From: Piper betle | Taxonomy: Eukaryota > Streptophyta > Magnoliopsida > Piperales > Piperaceae | Length of the DNA: 64,000 nt | Assembly: GCA_033002965.1 (NCBI GenBank) | Contig: JAURVB010001790.1 | Span: 1 to 64,000, forward strand | Direction of reading: 5' to 3' | Part shown: positions 23,064 to 35,908 of the stretch, in pieces | Layout of the letters: every line of letters begins with the position of its first letter | How positions within the stretch are numbered: position 1 is the stretch's first letter | Notes under the pieces: generated by a model | Told to the model about the DNA's origin: nothing | Seen by the model: only the letters and a program-made list of their open reading frames with translations | Databases searched by the model: none | Position numbers and translations under genes: made by a program

Positions 23064-24890
23064 AGATGTGAAGAGTCCTTTGAAGGTTAAGTTTACCATA
23101 CTAGCTTGGCGTTAATAAAGATTGAGGAGGTCGACTCCTTGGCTGGAGTCCTTGCGGCCCTTTCTTGTTTCCTGCTGTCTTCCTTCTCTCAGTGCTCTCT
23201 TTGCCAATTTCTCTTGTTGTGCATTTTACCTATTTCTTTGTCATCTCCTTCTTTCCATCTTTTTCCTCTTGTTGAGTTCCTGTCTTATATTTAGTTTCTG
23301 TTCATTGCTAATAATCATATACATGTTAAATTGCTAGATTTTGAGTTAATATAATTATAACAGCAGTTCATGTTAATAATTCATATAAAGGTGTTTTCAC
23401 TAATTATTACATGCCTAACTTTTTTCTTAGCATTAGCATTTCTCTTATTTCCCAACAATTGTGCAAAAAGAGGACAAACAAGAAATAAAGTAATGAATAT
23501 CTATTACTCATAAATTAATCAACCAAATAGAATGTAACAATACCTTTTACTCATAAATATTTAAGTTCAAATTCAATTTGAATAATGTAACGATTTTTCT
23601 CCAACATGATGCATTTGATACAGAAATTTAACAGAATCATGAAGAAACCAATTAGAACCATTTTTTGGATTAAGGCCTGCAGTTTTATTATGCCCGACAC
23701 ATCGTTCTCATACGACCCAGAATGCCTCTAGGTTCCAAAGCATTGTAACCTGTAATGCAAGGTTAATAGCATAATATGTTCTTAATTTGGATAATTTGGT
23801 AGATCATGGTCCATAATGAAGTACTTGTAGACGATTCCATTGCACTAATTTGCCCTTTACCTTTTTGTATTAGAAATAAGCTAAGCTCGATTACAATATA
23901 GAGGACAACTATTCTCTCTGTGTATAGGCGTCCAGTGCTCGTCTTTCTTAGCCAATATTGCTGCCTACGTGGCTTCCTCGTGAAGCATCAATTACGTACA
24001 ATAAGAACTACCACCAAAAATTACAACCAGGTGATGAGATGTAGTTTGTTGTATTTTTTTATTAATTTAAAATTCTAAAAAAATAATAGCCACAAATTTA
24101 TAATCTTATTAGATACTATAGAGCACAGCCCACGAGCTTCGACTAATTTTTAAATTAAAACCATTTAAGATATTTGAATGGCCATATCCTTTTTTAAAAA
24201 AGAAAAAATATTATATGAACGACCAAGTAAAAAATTGGTGAACCATATGGATTGCAACTTGCATGGCTCTGGGTTGGCTTCTCAAAGCCAGCTTGAGAAT
24301 TATGAAGACCTGGATATATTACAACCCAGACAGTGGCTTCCATGATATGATTCATCTCATACAGACAAAAAATATTGGTAAGGCATGGACGTTTTTGTGA
24401 TATAAAAATGTGCAGCCTTTCATCATTGACAACAATAATACAATGCAGTTCATGCGGTTGAAGAAAAGCAATTTTACTTATACAATATGGCTTTGAAACA
24501 AACAAAGAAACAATATATACATTTGGAGATTGTTTAATTATGTCCCAGCTGACACTTCATCATTCCAATGCATAACTGTTGTCTTTTCTTGAGCCCAACT
24601 TATAAGAAAAGCGTTATTATAAGAATTAATAAGCTTTGGCATCTTTCCTATTTGTTTATATCATTACGATTAACAAAATTTTCACATTTGAAAAGCCCAG
24701 TAACCATGAAATCATACTCGACAATTCTATGAGCTTCATACTGAACAAGAGAACAGGTAAAAGACCCCAGATGCTGGTTAAAATTAATGTTCAACAGCAT
24801 CATCACCAGCATTTGTCGTAGTCGACATAATTAGGTTGTGTTTTAAGTCAATACTACTTCCATGGAAAAAACCATATTAAGAGTCTACGT
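22068..24890. other. Gene-free region with TA repeats
   Basis: I saw no supported gene in these 2.8 kb. Contents include a TA run at 22857-22872, a 16-bp tandem duplication (TTTTGGATGGGTGTCA, about 22967-22999), a longer (TA)n tract at 23031-23061 and AT-rich DNA. A short plus-strand open frame near 23106-23294 is hydrophobic but has no family signature. Confidence 0.45.
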
Positions 24891-25476
24891 CTACAGCACC
24901 GATGTTTCATCAATGTCATTCACATATATTGTGGTAAAGCAGCCATATATTTGGTGCCAACAATGCTTGCTTTCACAATCAAACTGTTCACCAGCTATCA
25001 TCTTGAATGAGTCCACAGCATTCACCAAACAAAATGGACAGAAGACACCTGCGTCTCCATTGATGCACTGGACCAAACACCCAACCGACACAGTTTCCTG
25101 ATGTATGATCTATGCAGTATCGTCTTTAGAACTTTGGGGAACTAATTGGGCACCGGTGGTTGGAGGCATTGAGTTAAATGGAATTGAAAACATGAAGATG
25201 AAGGGGCATTGGCCCTTGTGGCATATAGTATGCAACGAGAGACAGAACCATGTGGGTTTGCCTTACACATCTTACATAGCTCACATGGGAAGGGTATACC
25301 TTCTTATACTGCACATACAAACACCTCTCTCAAGTGGCTTCTCTTTGCCTATTGCGGTTTCAATCGCCCTCACAACCAACTCATGGACCACAGGGCTGTT
25401 TAGCTTGTGGTCCTCTACTCCTTCCCATGAAAGCCTCAAAAGAACTTGTTGCAAGTTTGCAACTTTATCTTGTGTT
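24891..25476 (-). pseudogene. Unidentified coding relic
   Basis: The minus strand shows protein-like composition over nearly 600 bases. From 25476 down one frame reads VANLQQVLLRLSWEGVEDH and then KLNSPVVHELVVRAIETAIG for about 60 residues, then meets stops near 25300-25260. From about 25215 one frame continues to a terminal TAG at 24891, broken only by a single in-frame TAG near 25105. That part is Cys-rich (VFCPFCLVNAV, CESKHCWHQIYGC). I do not recognise the family. The balanced amino-acid use with few stops over two collinear blocks argues for a decayed gene or retrocopy, but I cannot exclude a real multi-exon gene with a missed splice pattern. Confidence 0.4.
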
Positions 25477-25482
25477 AGCTAG

Positions 25483-26226
25483 TGCATTGTCCCAATTTTG
25501 CAGTTGATGCAAGCATGGGATTTATGTGTCGAAGGGGCACTTTGCCACGCCAACCAGAAGAGTTCATCGATTGAATGGGCGAGAACCCAGAACAATTTGC
25601 ATTGTGTTTGATCAAAAGGAGGGCAAAAATTCATGTGATGTGTAGAGGTGGAGGAAAGGATACGTTCAGCTAAAACTATTTAGGAGGTTCTGAGACTTTT
25701 TATGTGCCTTTATTTCGCACAGGCTAGTGAAATTTTGATGAACTTGGGAGTTTTTTAACAATTGAACATGCTTGATTTTTTTTATGAAAAAATTGAACGC
25801 TCTTAGACGAAATCAAAGAGGACATAAGGACCAATTTTGAGATTTAATATACTGGAGACCAAACAAGCAAATTTAATACATGACATGACAATGGACTTTG
25901 AAAAATATCGTATCATCTGACTTTACAACCGAAAATGATATTGTAACATTTATTTTTTATACCTCAAGGTCTTATCCTGTTTAATGGTCATCTTCTCCGG
26001 CCACAATTCTTTGCCACATATATACTTCCATTCAGTTTTTTCTTTTTCTTATTTATATTTCCATTTCCTTACTAGATGGTTTTAACTGTCTTCTTCTTGG
26101 TGATAATTAATTAATATTATACCTCCATCAAATCTTAAGAGTATTTATGTATGTAAGATCTGATCGGGTTTGATTCAACTCTCTAGATCGAATATGTTTA
26201 AAATTAAGATCTTTTTAATTACTTTA
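25483..26226. other. Intergenic
   Basis: The first 150 bases may extend the coding relic upstream, since a minus-strand frame near 25500-25630 remains open. The rest is AT-rich without coding signal. Confidence 0.4.
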
Positions 26227-26234
26227 ATTAGGGT

Positions 26235-26530
26235 CTGTTTCGACAGTGAGAAAATAAGAGAAAGTGACGTGGGAAAATAAAAGAAAAGAAAAAAATTATC
26301 ATTTTATTTTCTTTACGTGTTTGATTAAAAAGAAAAAAATTTGTATAGTATTATTACCATTTTCTCGCATTTTTTACATTTTTAACAAAAATATGGATTG
26401 TGAAGAGTTTTTATATTATAATGAAAAATAGGCTTCCCTTTCTCCCATTTTCTTTTAAAATAAACAAGCAAAAATACGATAAAGGTACACTTTTCTCACA
26501 TTTTCCTTATCTTTCTCACAACCCAAACAG
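26235..26530. mobile_element. MITE with long terminal inverted repeats
   Basis: The 296-bp element begins CTGTTTCGACAGTGAGAAAA. Its right end read on the minus strand begins CTGTTTGGGTTGTGAGAAAG. The similarity of the inverted ends runs for more than 30 bases. Flanking 8-mers ATTAGGGT (26227-26234) and ATCAGGGT (26531-26538) match at seven of eight positions, which would be an 8-bp target duplication. The interior is AT-rich and non-coding. The superfamily is uncertain: 8 bp points to hAT, but the GGTCTGTTTGG-like end also occurs in Tourist/Harbinger MITEs. Confidence 0.65.
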
Positions 26531-26538
26531 ATCAGGGT

Positions 26539-29159
26539 AAAGTAACTTACCCTTGAATTTATTTAGAAATTATCATAAAATATGTAATGAGGCCAAAAAG
26601 CGTACTGACCATTTTGAATTAAAATAAAATAAAAATATGTAAATATTCTTCACCATATAAAATATAATAGAACAATTATTAAAATTGACATGTCTGATAT
26701 TAAATTAAATAGTAGTGGTTATTGTTTTACTGATTTACCAAAAATATTTAAAATTTTTGCTCAAAACTACAACCGGTCCACCAAAATTACTCAATTTAAT
26801 TTTTTTGGTCTCGTTTAGAAGGAAGAAAAATAACTTAGTAGCTTGTATTATTGGTTTGAGATATTTATAAAGTATTCAAAAGTATACAGAATAATTAAAC
26901 ATATTTTGATCATTTTAATGAAGGAAAGCAGAACTATATGGTTGTTAATTGAGCGAGTCAGCTCGTGAATTACTTTCGACCTTAAAATCGAGCTGGTTTC
27001 GAGGTTCTTCAAAATTAAACAGTTTAGGTGTATTCGAGCTTGATTATATATTTTAAAAACTGATCGATCTCGAGTTAAGTTCGAATGAACTTCGAGATAT
27101 TCGAGTCGAGTTTGAGCACAAGTTGAACTCACTTGTTCGTTTAATAGCCCTAAGCGGAAGCAATAAAACCCTAAAAAATCAGCTAGCTAGAGGTTATGAT
27201 TTAAAAATTGATAAATAATTATCATAAATATTGTTTATCGAGTTGGTTTCATAATTGGTAAATAATCATAATAATAAATACTAAATACTATATATCAAAC
27301 TGTAACCACGCTGTTGAAGCCTTAATTAACGAGTTTTCTCTTGTCTTGTTGGTTAAATATTGGTGCACTTAAAATATAGGGACATTTTGGAAGTCATGGT
27401 CCATGAAGGGTGTAGTTTAGAAAATCAACGATTTGACTTGGCTAAGAATGCGTCATTGTAAGACATAAAAGAATAATTTAGTTGTATGGGTCGTGAACAT
27501 TTTTATTGGGGTGAGTCAATTATAACCCAAGTAAGAGACCGAACCGAATTTAATTAAAATTAATAAAATTAATAAAATTAATGTCTATTTATTTTTGTTT
27601 TACAATTTTTTTGGTTCAGATTGGGGTTTGTATTGGGTTACTCAACCCAAAATAAGAAAATTCAGTTTGGAACACAACTAAACTAAAACCGACCGAAAAC
27701 CATTTTTTTAAAGGTCTTAATATTCACAATATATGTAAGTTATTATTGGTTTATTTTAATTTATTTGAGATATTTAATATAGTGTTTATGTATATAATTT
27801 TTTTAATATGATGGTTAAATTATATTATATTTAATTTATTATCAAAACTATAATTAATTTTAATATATTTATTATAAGTTCATATTTTGAAAAATGAACC
27901 AAACCGACCAAAGTTTTTTAGTTAGTTTCTGTTTGATTTGGTGGAAGATCGGGTTCGGTTTAATTCCGGAACTAGACCACCATATACTGCTACAACCAAC
28001 AGATTGTTCAACTCTTACTTTTTTATCAATATTTTTTGTCACATGATATTAGAGTAAATAAGGCCATGCTATAGATTTGGACTCAATAGTAGGCAAATGT
28101 TACCCATCTTGATTATGATCGAGTAACTTTTCATTTTAGGCTTTGTTTGATTAGTATAAAAAAATAAAAAAATTATAATATATATAATAATTTATAACAA
28201 AGAATTCATTTTTTATTAAAAAATATTTATTTTAAAAATATTTTATAAAAAGATACAAATTATACTTTACAAAAAATATCCCCTAAGAAATCCCAACTCC
28301 ACCATTTTTTTATCAAAAATACAAATAAAGGGAGAAAATTTTTTTTCTAATAAGTATTTGGTTGGTTATTTTGAACCTAGTTAATAAAAAATTTAAAATT
28401 TTTTAGAAATAATGAATAAAATTGGTATTTGGTGGAATGTTAGAAAAATATAGAGGCTCTTTTCATGTTTCTGGATAAAAAATATAATAACTACCCTAAA
28501 AAATTGGTTCTTATAATAGTTGCCGCTCATTCCCCTCTTGATCTTCCTTGCCCTTCTTTTTTTTTGCTACCCTACCCTCTCCCCTTCCTCTTATCTTTAT
28601 TTTTTATACTATCAAAAAATACAATTAATTTTTTATTAAAAATCATTATATATGCCAAATGTTATTTTAAATAATTCAAACAAATAAAAAATTATGATAA
28701 AATTTTTTATAAATTTTATATAAAATTTTCCATTGTGTCCCAATACTAGTAAAGAAATTTTGAACTTGCTACTAATTTTTTGTAATTTATAACAAACAAT
28801 ACTTCATCCATTTACAATTTTTTCATTTTTTATGTCATCCCAATGAAACGTTATTTAACAATTTTCAACAATTGATAATTTTAAATGAATATAAGCAAGT
28901 AATATTTGCTCCCTTCGAGAAAATAATTTATATTTTCTTTAAAAAATAGTTTCCTTTTATCCAAAAAAAATAAAGTTACCTAGAACAGAGAGAGGTCATC
29001 TTGTCATCCAATCATGGAGAAGGCCATGCACACATGGTCTGTGCCGCAGTTTAACTACCACCCTATCTCCTACACAATCATAGACACAGTGTTCACGCGA
29101 AACCGTAGAACACAAGAGACAAAGAAGAAGGAGAAGAAGAAAAACGAAAGATAACAGAG
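26539..29159. other. Gene-free AT-rich region and DUF1685 promoter
   Basis: Around 26950-27130 and 27500-27980 are stretches rich in TCGAG/GAACC words (for example GACCGAACCGAAT, GGGTTCGGTTTAATTC) resembling decayed plant hAT or LTR remnants, with no clear ends. The last 200 bases before 29160 have a CCAATCA box near 29008 and a purine-rich leader (AAGAAGGAGAAGAAG) that is probably the DUF1685 5'UTR. Confidence 0.45.
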
Positions 29160-30546
29160 ATGGGTCGAGTGTGCTCTGATTCAGAGTCCATTGGCCTTGT
29201 GGAGGAGACCATCAATCCTCTGCCCCGCTACCGTTCCGACGGAAACTTCCAATCTTTAGGCTTCCAGGACATGGTAGGAATAGGAAGCAATGCTGACAAC
29301 GGTGATGGGCAGACCAAGAACAAGGCCCAGAAGAAGAAGGTGAAGAAGAAGAAGATGAATAGCCGGGTGCTGCTCGAGGGCTATGTGGAGATAGGAGGGG
29401 AGGAGGAGGAGCAGGGGACGAAGAAGGTCATGGCCAGAACCAAGAGCCTCACCCGCGATCACCTGGATGAGCTCAAGGGGTGCTTGGACCTTGGGTTTGG
29501 GTTCAACTATGAGGAGATCCCCGAGCTGTGCAACACCTTGCCTGCCTTGGAGCTCTGCTACTCCATGAGCCAGAGGTTTCTGGACGAGCAGCAGCAGGGG
29601 AGCCCCGAGGCTGGTTCCACTGCTCCCTCCCAGCCCTGTTCGTCCACGTCTAGCCCCATTGCTAATTGGAGGATTTCTGGTCCTGGTATGTCTTGGATTT
29701 GATCTCTCTTTTTTCTTTTTCTTTTAACTTGGGTTTTTGGTTTTGTGTTTTTTGTGTGTGCTTGATCGTAGCCCTTATAGAAATTTGATGTTTTTTGCTA
29801 ATTGACATGAAGTTTTGGTCCATTTTGTTGGATGTTCTACTCACTGGCATGATTTGGGAAGTGCTTAACAATTGTTGGTTCTGGAAGGATCATCTCTCTA
29901 TGGATTTGTTGTTGAAACATTGATGTGATCCAAGAACTGTTATTCCTCTGATGGATATGATTTTTGTGACCAATTTTACTCTACTTTATACCTGAATTTG
30001 TACTTGGTTTACAGCATAATGTTTGGTGTTTGTTATTTTATCCATTATATCCTCGTCTCTTTCATTTCGTTTGATACAATGCTACGGAGGGATATATATA
30101 TGGTGCTTAATATAACATCTGAAAAAAAAGACCTACCTCCGGAATGCCCAAACATGCATTTTGAGATTGTAATAATGAGATCGATTGGGAGCTCTAAGAT
30201 TATCTGGCTATATTTTTTGTTTCTTGGTATGTTCACTTTCTCAGAATTAGACCTCCTGTAAATTTTCAGCTACCATTTATCTATTTTTATCACCGGAGTT
30301 TTTTTTCTCAAATGAACAAAAATTGGCATATTAAGAGTGGTTTAGTTTCTTCTTGTTCTGTTTAATGTTCAATTGTTGATGCTTCTACTTGTGTTTGAAG
30401 TTGCGTATGCACATAATATATATATATATATATATATATCTTATGTAAGTATCAATTCCTGTGCAGGTGACCATCCTGAGGATGTCAAAGCCAGGCTGAA
30501 ATTTTGGGCCCAAGCTGTGGCATGCACTGTCAAGCTATGCAACTGA
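29160..30546 (+). CDS. DUF1685 family protein
   Basis: This is a plant protein of unknown function with a DUF1685 domain. I model two exons, 29160-29685 and 30467-30546, joined in phase 1 to give 201 residues. The N-terminal part is variable and charged, with a Lys-rich run near residues 58-64. The domain follows: KSLTRDHLDELKGCLDLGFG, then PELCNTLPALELCYSM, and the second exon encodes the hallmark C-terminal HPEDVKARLKFWAQAVACTV ending KLCN. The start is the first ATG after a purine-rich leader and gives the typical family length. The intron holds a TA microsatellite. Members are usually predicted nuclear or cytosolic. The Lys-rich patch might act as a nuclear signal, but that is inference. 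Confidence 0.93.
30415..30439. repeat. TA microsatellite in the DUF1685 intron
   Basis: About 12 TA units lie 28 bases before the 3' splice site of the only intron. A tract this close to the acceptor could vary in length between individuals. Confidence 0.85.
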
Positions 30547-33500
30547 CACGGATTAACCAGTTCTTGATGAGAACAGATCATACGAATTTGAATCATATAA
30601 TTTGCTAGAGTTTGTTAATGATGGTGCGGAAGCAGCTGAAACAAAATGTGACTTCTGCAGGCAAGGGCAGTAATGAATATAGAGATTTAGCAAGCATAAT
30701 CGGATTTTACTTCACATCCTATTTAGCAAGCAATAATGTGACACTGAATAATATGCTTATAAATTTTGCCGTTCCTCTTCTACTTTGGTTCCATTTTTAC
30801 CTCATCATTCTCTTGTTGCACCAGTAGGACTTTCTGCTATTCTTCAATCTGGGGTTTGTTTATTTGCTCATAGGAAATGATTAAACACTGTGAGAAGCAT
30901 AGTATTAGCCATTGTTTGGCAAAAGTGTAAAGGAAGCATTTGTACGAGGTTCACATGCTTCGTGATGTCATCTTCCCAGTTGCTGGGTAATAGCAAAGAA
31001 TCTAGCATTCACAGATTCTGGAAGTAGGACAAACAAATGAATAGCATCGAGGGCTCAAAAGGAGCTCACCCGTTGGCCACATATTTTGCAATCTGTGTGG
31101 ATCACGGAAAAACCAAAAATAGTTGGCCATCTTTGCCTTGGTGTGATCTGCTTGTCATTGAAAACCCATCAGGCTTCTCTCTTCTTTTTTGCTTAGGAAT
31201 CAAGGAAATGAACAGAATCATGGAGGGTGGATGCCACCGACAGACGAAAATAAGAGATTATTTTTTACAGCTATATGTCACGGCCATAGCGTAATGACTT
31301 CATAATGAGATGAACAATTAAAGAATAGAAAGGCAACCAACAAAAATACCCGTGGGTCGAAGAATAAAAGAAAGAAAATAATTTTGAAGACAGATTTTTT
31401 TTAATGCGGCTGAGATCCGGCTACTTCAACTGCGTATAAAGATATATTAGTGAGAATGTATTTAAAAAATTTTTAAATTAAGTTAATTATTTTGAAAAAT
31501 GACTTAAATCCATGAATTCACCCGCTTAAGTAATCATAAATCAAGCTTTGTCCAACGAATAAAAAAAATCAATAATGAAGTGACCACGAGGACAAGGGTT
31601 TTACAGTGTTAATAAATAAATAAAAACCTAAGAAATGAATAAAATTCACTACCAAGAAAGGGCTTACTATAATTGAACATTAAGAACAGCATTAATCGTA
31701 TTCCTAATGATATGTTTCTATTTTTCTCTAAAGATGTTGTATTACATTTAGTGGTGTCAGAACCGAGCCGAGCCGAGCCTAGAAGGGATGTTTTTGAATT
31801 CAACGTGATTTTTAGCAAGTATGTTTGAGTTTATTTGAGTGTTCGATGAGCCTTTGATTTATTATGGGTTGAGTTCCTCGTCCAAAATTTATGGTATTTG
31901 GGTTTGACTTGTATTCGTCTTACTACGTTTTTGACCCGAATGAATATTTGTGTTTGACTCGTGCTCAACTTATATAAGATCAAAATTTTCTTTCCAAAAC
32001 TATACAAGTTCAATGTGACCTCAATAATATTGTCGAGCCGAATGTTTTTTTCGAGTTTGAACACATCCAGCTTGAGTTTTAAGCCAAGCCAAGTCGAACA
32101 CTCATTAACTCAAGCTTTGTTCGTTATTTAACGAGCTATCTATTTCAAGTCGAATATTTTTTGAGTTCAAAATTAACGAGCATAAGTTCAAGCCGAATCG
32201 AGCTAAACGTAAAACGTTTGCTAGGAGGTTTGACTTGTTTACTTCCCTAATTATATTCTATGTGATGTGATTATTACATACTCTGCATAATTTATAAGTT
32301 GTTGGCTTAAAATAAGAAATGTCATTAAAATTAGAGAGAAATGTCACATTACACAATAATTAATTAATAAAACTTAATATATAATTAGCCTGTTTAACGT
32401 ATAATTAGTCAGTGTTTTCTAAACTCTGAATAGTCTCACGCCTCTGTAGAGGGTTGTGCTTGTATAAATGTGTATTCTAGGTCACATTTTGAAACAAGGG
32501 AACACCAGCCTAATCCAACCCAACTCCTCACTCAAATCCTAAGGGCAATTGGAGGTAGTGTACTTAAACTCGGTCACCATTTATTTATACAAGAATTGGC
32601 TATGAGTCAAAACTCAGCGAATTACCTACGAGTTTTCATCAAACTCGGCTAAATATTGGATCGCATAAATGTAATGTTAGAGTGAGTGTTTTGTGAACTA
32701 AATATGTTATGCCATTTGATTCTACCGAGTACCGAGTCCTAAAGCTCATAAATACTCATAATATTCTTCCTTAAAATTTTACAAACAATCGTAAGTTGAT
32801 ACTTGGTAGCAAACAAAGGGTATTTATGTAAGGTTCAGCTGCTCTTTCAAATTAAAGTAATTATTAAAATAAACACTTAGTATAAACTTTATAAGATCGA
32901 ATACTTATGAATAAATAACTTTAGATTAAAAATATAAAATCAATTTACAAATAGAACAAGATGAACACGCCAAGCTTAATCTCACGTGCGATAAACAATT
33001 CCTTAGAATTGAAATAAAAGTTTTATTCAAGTGATGTGATTATTTTAAACCGAATTAGAATTAATATTCCTAATCCACATCCTAATTCTAAACTTTGAGG
33101 TGAATATCTCAAATTAAAAGTATTGGAATAAAGAATAAAAAATAATAGTTAAACAACAAAGAATACAAATAATTTTTTATCACTTCGTAAATTTATTACA
33201 CTCTTCTACTCTTTTATTCTTTCGGAGTATGAAAGAATAAGAAAGAGTGCACACTTCTTACTTTTAATCTAAAGGATGCGATTTCACTCACAAACAAAAA
33301 CTTCTTCATTTTGATGTTAGAGAGACTCTACTTATAACAACAAACTTCTTAAAGAAGTCACTACACTTCAAATACACTTATTTGAATAATTACAATATAA
33401 ATAAAAATTATCAATTATAAGAGTAAACTAATGATGAAAGTTAAAAAGTCATTCTTGATAATTTTTTGAAGTATTCAAAGTCTATTTATAGAAGAAATAA

Positions 33501-35857
33501 ATTTTACACCCCTTGGGTAACGAAGAGTCTATTTGCTACCAATAACATGTCTCCGAAGATTGTTAAATTAAAAAACTTCTTCTTTACTTAATTTTTTACT
33601 ACTTAAATTGACTTTCAATCCATTATTTGTTTAATCTTTTAAATAGATATAACTTAGAAAATTTTTATATGAATTAGTCAAAACTTAGAACCAATCGTTT
33701 ATATCCATGCAGCGAAAAAGGAAAGAGTTTTTAACACATCTGACCTTGGAAAGTGGTCATTTTCCACGTTGGATTTTTCATATTTTAATTCATATATTAG
33801 AGCTTCTTGGACAAAATTACCCCTCAATTCAACACGTTCCAAAGCTTCCGACAATCTGTAAGTTGTAATGCTCTGCCCAATGCAAACCGATAGATCTAAA
33901 TAACTTTTTTAAATTGAAATCTATTTAATACGAAATTAATTCTTGAAAAAATTTACATTGGTTTGCACACAAAAAATAACAGTTTTAACCATTTTCATCG
34001 CCAAACAGACCAGAGGCGGATCTACCATAGCCGGGGAGGCAACGGATCTGCTCCGCCGGTGGGGTGGTGCGGCGGATCGCTGTTATTTGGGGGCGGCCAA
34101 ACACATTGCCAGCTCCATAAACCACAAACAGTGACGATAGAAAGCCTTGGTTCGGGCAAAAAATAAAAGAGCATCAAATATTCACACAGAGTAGAGTGGT
34201 ACATTGTACTAGAGCAGAAACGCGTCACGTCCCCCACGCAAAAATTATTGTACGAGTATGATAAGGTAAAATATATAATGATGATGCTTAAAGAAATAGC
34301 TGGTGACCAAATGGGTGAGATCGGAGGGGCGCGTGTTGTTTTGTCAACATGCACCATCCGTCCTACACCTCTCCCCCTCTTCCACATGTGATTTAGTCGA
34401 CCAGCGTACGTGCACATGTCCACACTATCTTTCTCTTCCTAACCACTCCTTTTTCTAATCGACTCCCACATAACCTGCACCCCCGGACCCATGTCGTACG
34501 TGCCGACTCTTGTTCCTACTCCCTTTTCATTCTCATTTCACGGTTTGGAGTGTGAACGGGCATGAAGAGCACAAATTATGCCCAATATTTCACAATTTAA
34601 TTACTCCTCGTCTTTGGTTAGAGATATTTTCTTTTTCAAGAATATATGTGAAAAAATTGATAAAAATTTGATAGAAAAAATTTGGCTAGCTGGCACGCCC
34701 TCTGCATTCCTTTTAAAATAATACAAAATGTTTTCGAAAGGGAGGTGATTAACAGTTTTAATATTTATTATTTTCTATAGTGACCACCTTTTAACTTTTT
34801 TTAATCTTTATTTACATGATATTTGTGTAAGTTCTCCATTGTTCTTCATTCTACCACGAGTCCCGTATATTATTTTTTCTATTCTATTCATGATTGTTTT
34901 TTTGCGAATATGCAACTACAAACTATACATATATTGATCTGTTAATTTATGTGCTAGCATATTTAATGATTTTTTTGTTTTTGTTAGCTACAACAAATGT
35001 CTTCAAACTATATAAAATAAATTGTTTTTTAACGGTCATTTAGTCGAGGTGGGTATTCTTAGAATTAGAAGAAAGGTAGTGGAGTCAATTTCGGTCAGAT
35101 GTGGGGGACATACGTCTGCCGGGGCGCGTGCACGAAATTTTGCAGGAAATGGATCGAGGAAGGAAGGAAGCTTCGGCAGTTGATTCCCACAAAAATTTCT
35201 TGCGTCGGCCGCATGACCGACCTGACTCCACTCGAGAAAAAAAAGAAAGAAATGGCGGTCCTCCTCCTCATCCTCCTTCCCACTTCCTCGAAATTGCCCC
35301 CTCCCCGCTTTCTCTTCTAATTCCACTTCTCTTCTCCATACCTCCAATTTCTTCCCAAGTCCTTGGCCGCCCACTTCCAGGTCTATTTTCTCCTCCCAAT
35401 TGAATATTTTGTGGGTCTTCTTCTTGGTTGATGTGTTTTTCTTTTATGATATTCTGCTGTTTGATTTGGGACGTCTGGCAGTACTGTTGTAAGATCATGA
35501 TTCTGTGTGTTTAATCTTGTGCTTCTTAATTTTGCTATATATGCTACTGTTGTTTTATGATTTGGGTTATCTGCTGCGCAATTTGGGCAATATGGTGTTA
35601 TTGGTTCGTGTTTTTGTGGGTTTGGTTTCTGCTGCGCAATTTTGCTGTCAATCTGGATTGTCTGCTGCTTAATTTGACAATATGGTATTGTTGTTAGTAC
35701 TCCGTTGCTAAATTTGACTATGTGATACCTCTGTTTGTTTCATGATTCGGTTGTTACCTGGTCCTTAAATGGAAGGGGTGGGTACCTGTTTCTTTGTTTC
35801 TATGTGTGTGTGTGTGTGTGTCAAAGATCAACTTCTTCCTCCGTTTTTCCTCTCCAG
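30547..35857. other. Long gene-free region, then METTL18 leader
   Basis: About 30547-31000 is DUF1685 3'UTR. Positions 31740-32230 carry TCGAG/GAGCCGAGCC-type words typical of decayed elements. Positions 33000-33500 are AT-rich and LTR-like in texture, with no ends found. At 34011 CAGAGGCGGATC resembles a hAT terminus, but no partner end was found. From about 35100 the sequence is C+T-rich and forms the probable first non-coding exon of the next gene. A 5'UTR intron probably runs from about 35380 to the TCTCCAG ending at 35857. Confidence 0.45.
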
Positions 35858-35908
35858 ATTTGGTTCTTCTGACGAAGAAAGAAGTGGTCTTTGTTTAGAA
35901 AGTTGAAG

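Noticed and set aside
23106..23294. Hydrophobic small open frame
   Set aside because: Leu/Ser/Cys-rich because of CT-rich DNA. It has no start context or family match and does not join to any exon.
34011..34140. hAT-like terminus CAGAGGCGGATC
   Set aside because: Only one end was seen. I found no matching inverted end or 8-bp duplication nearby, so no element can be delimited.
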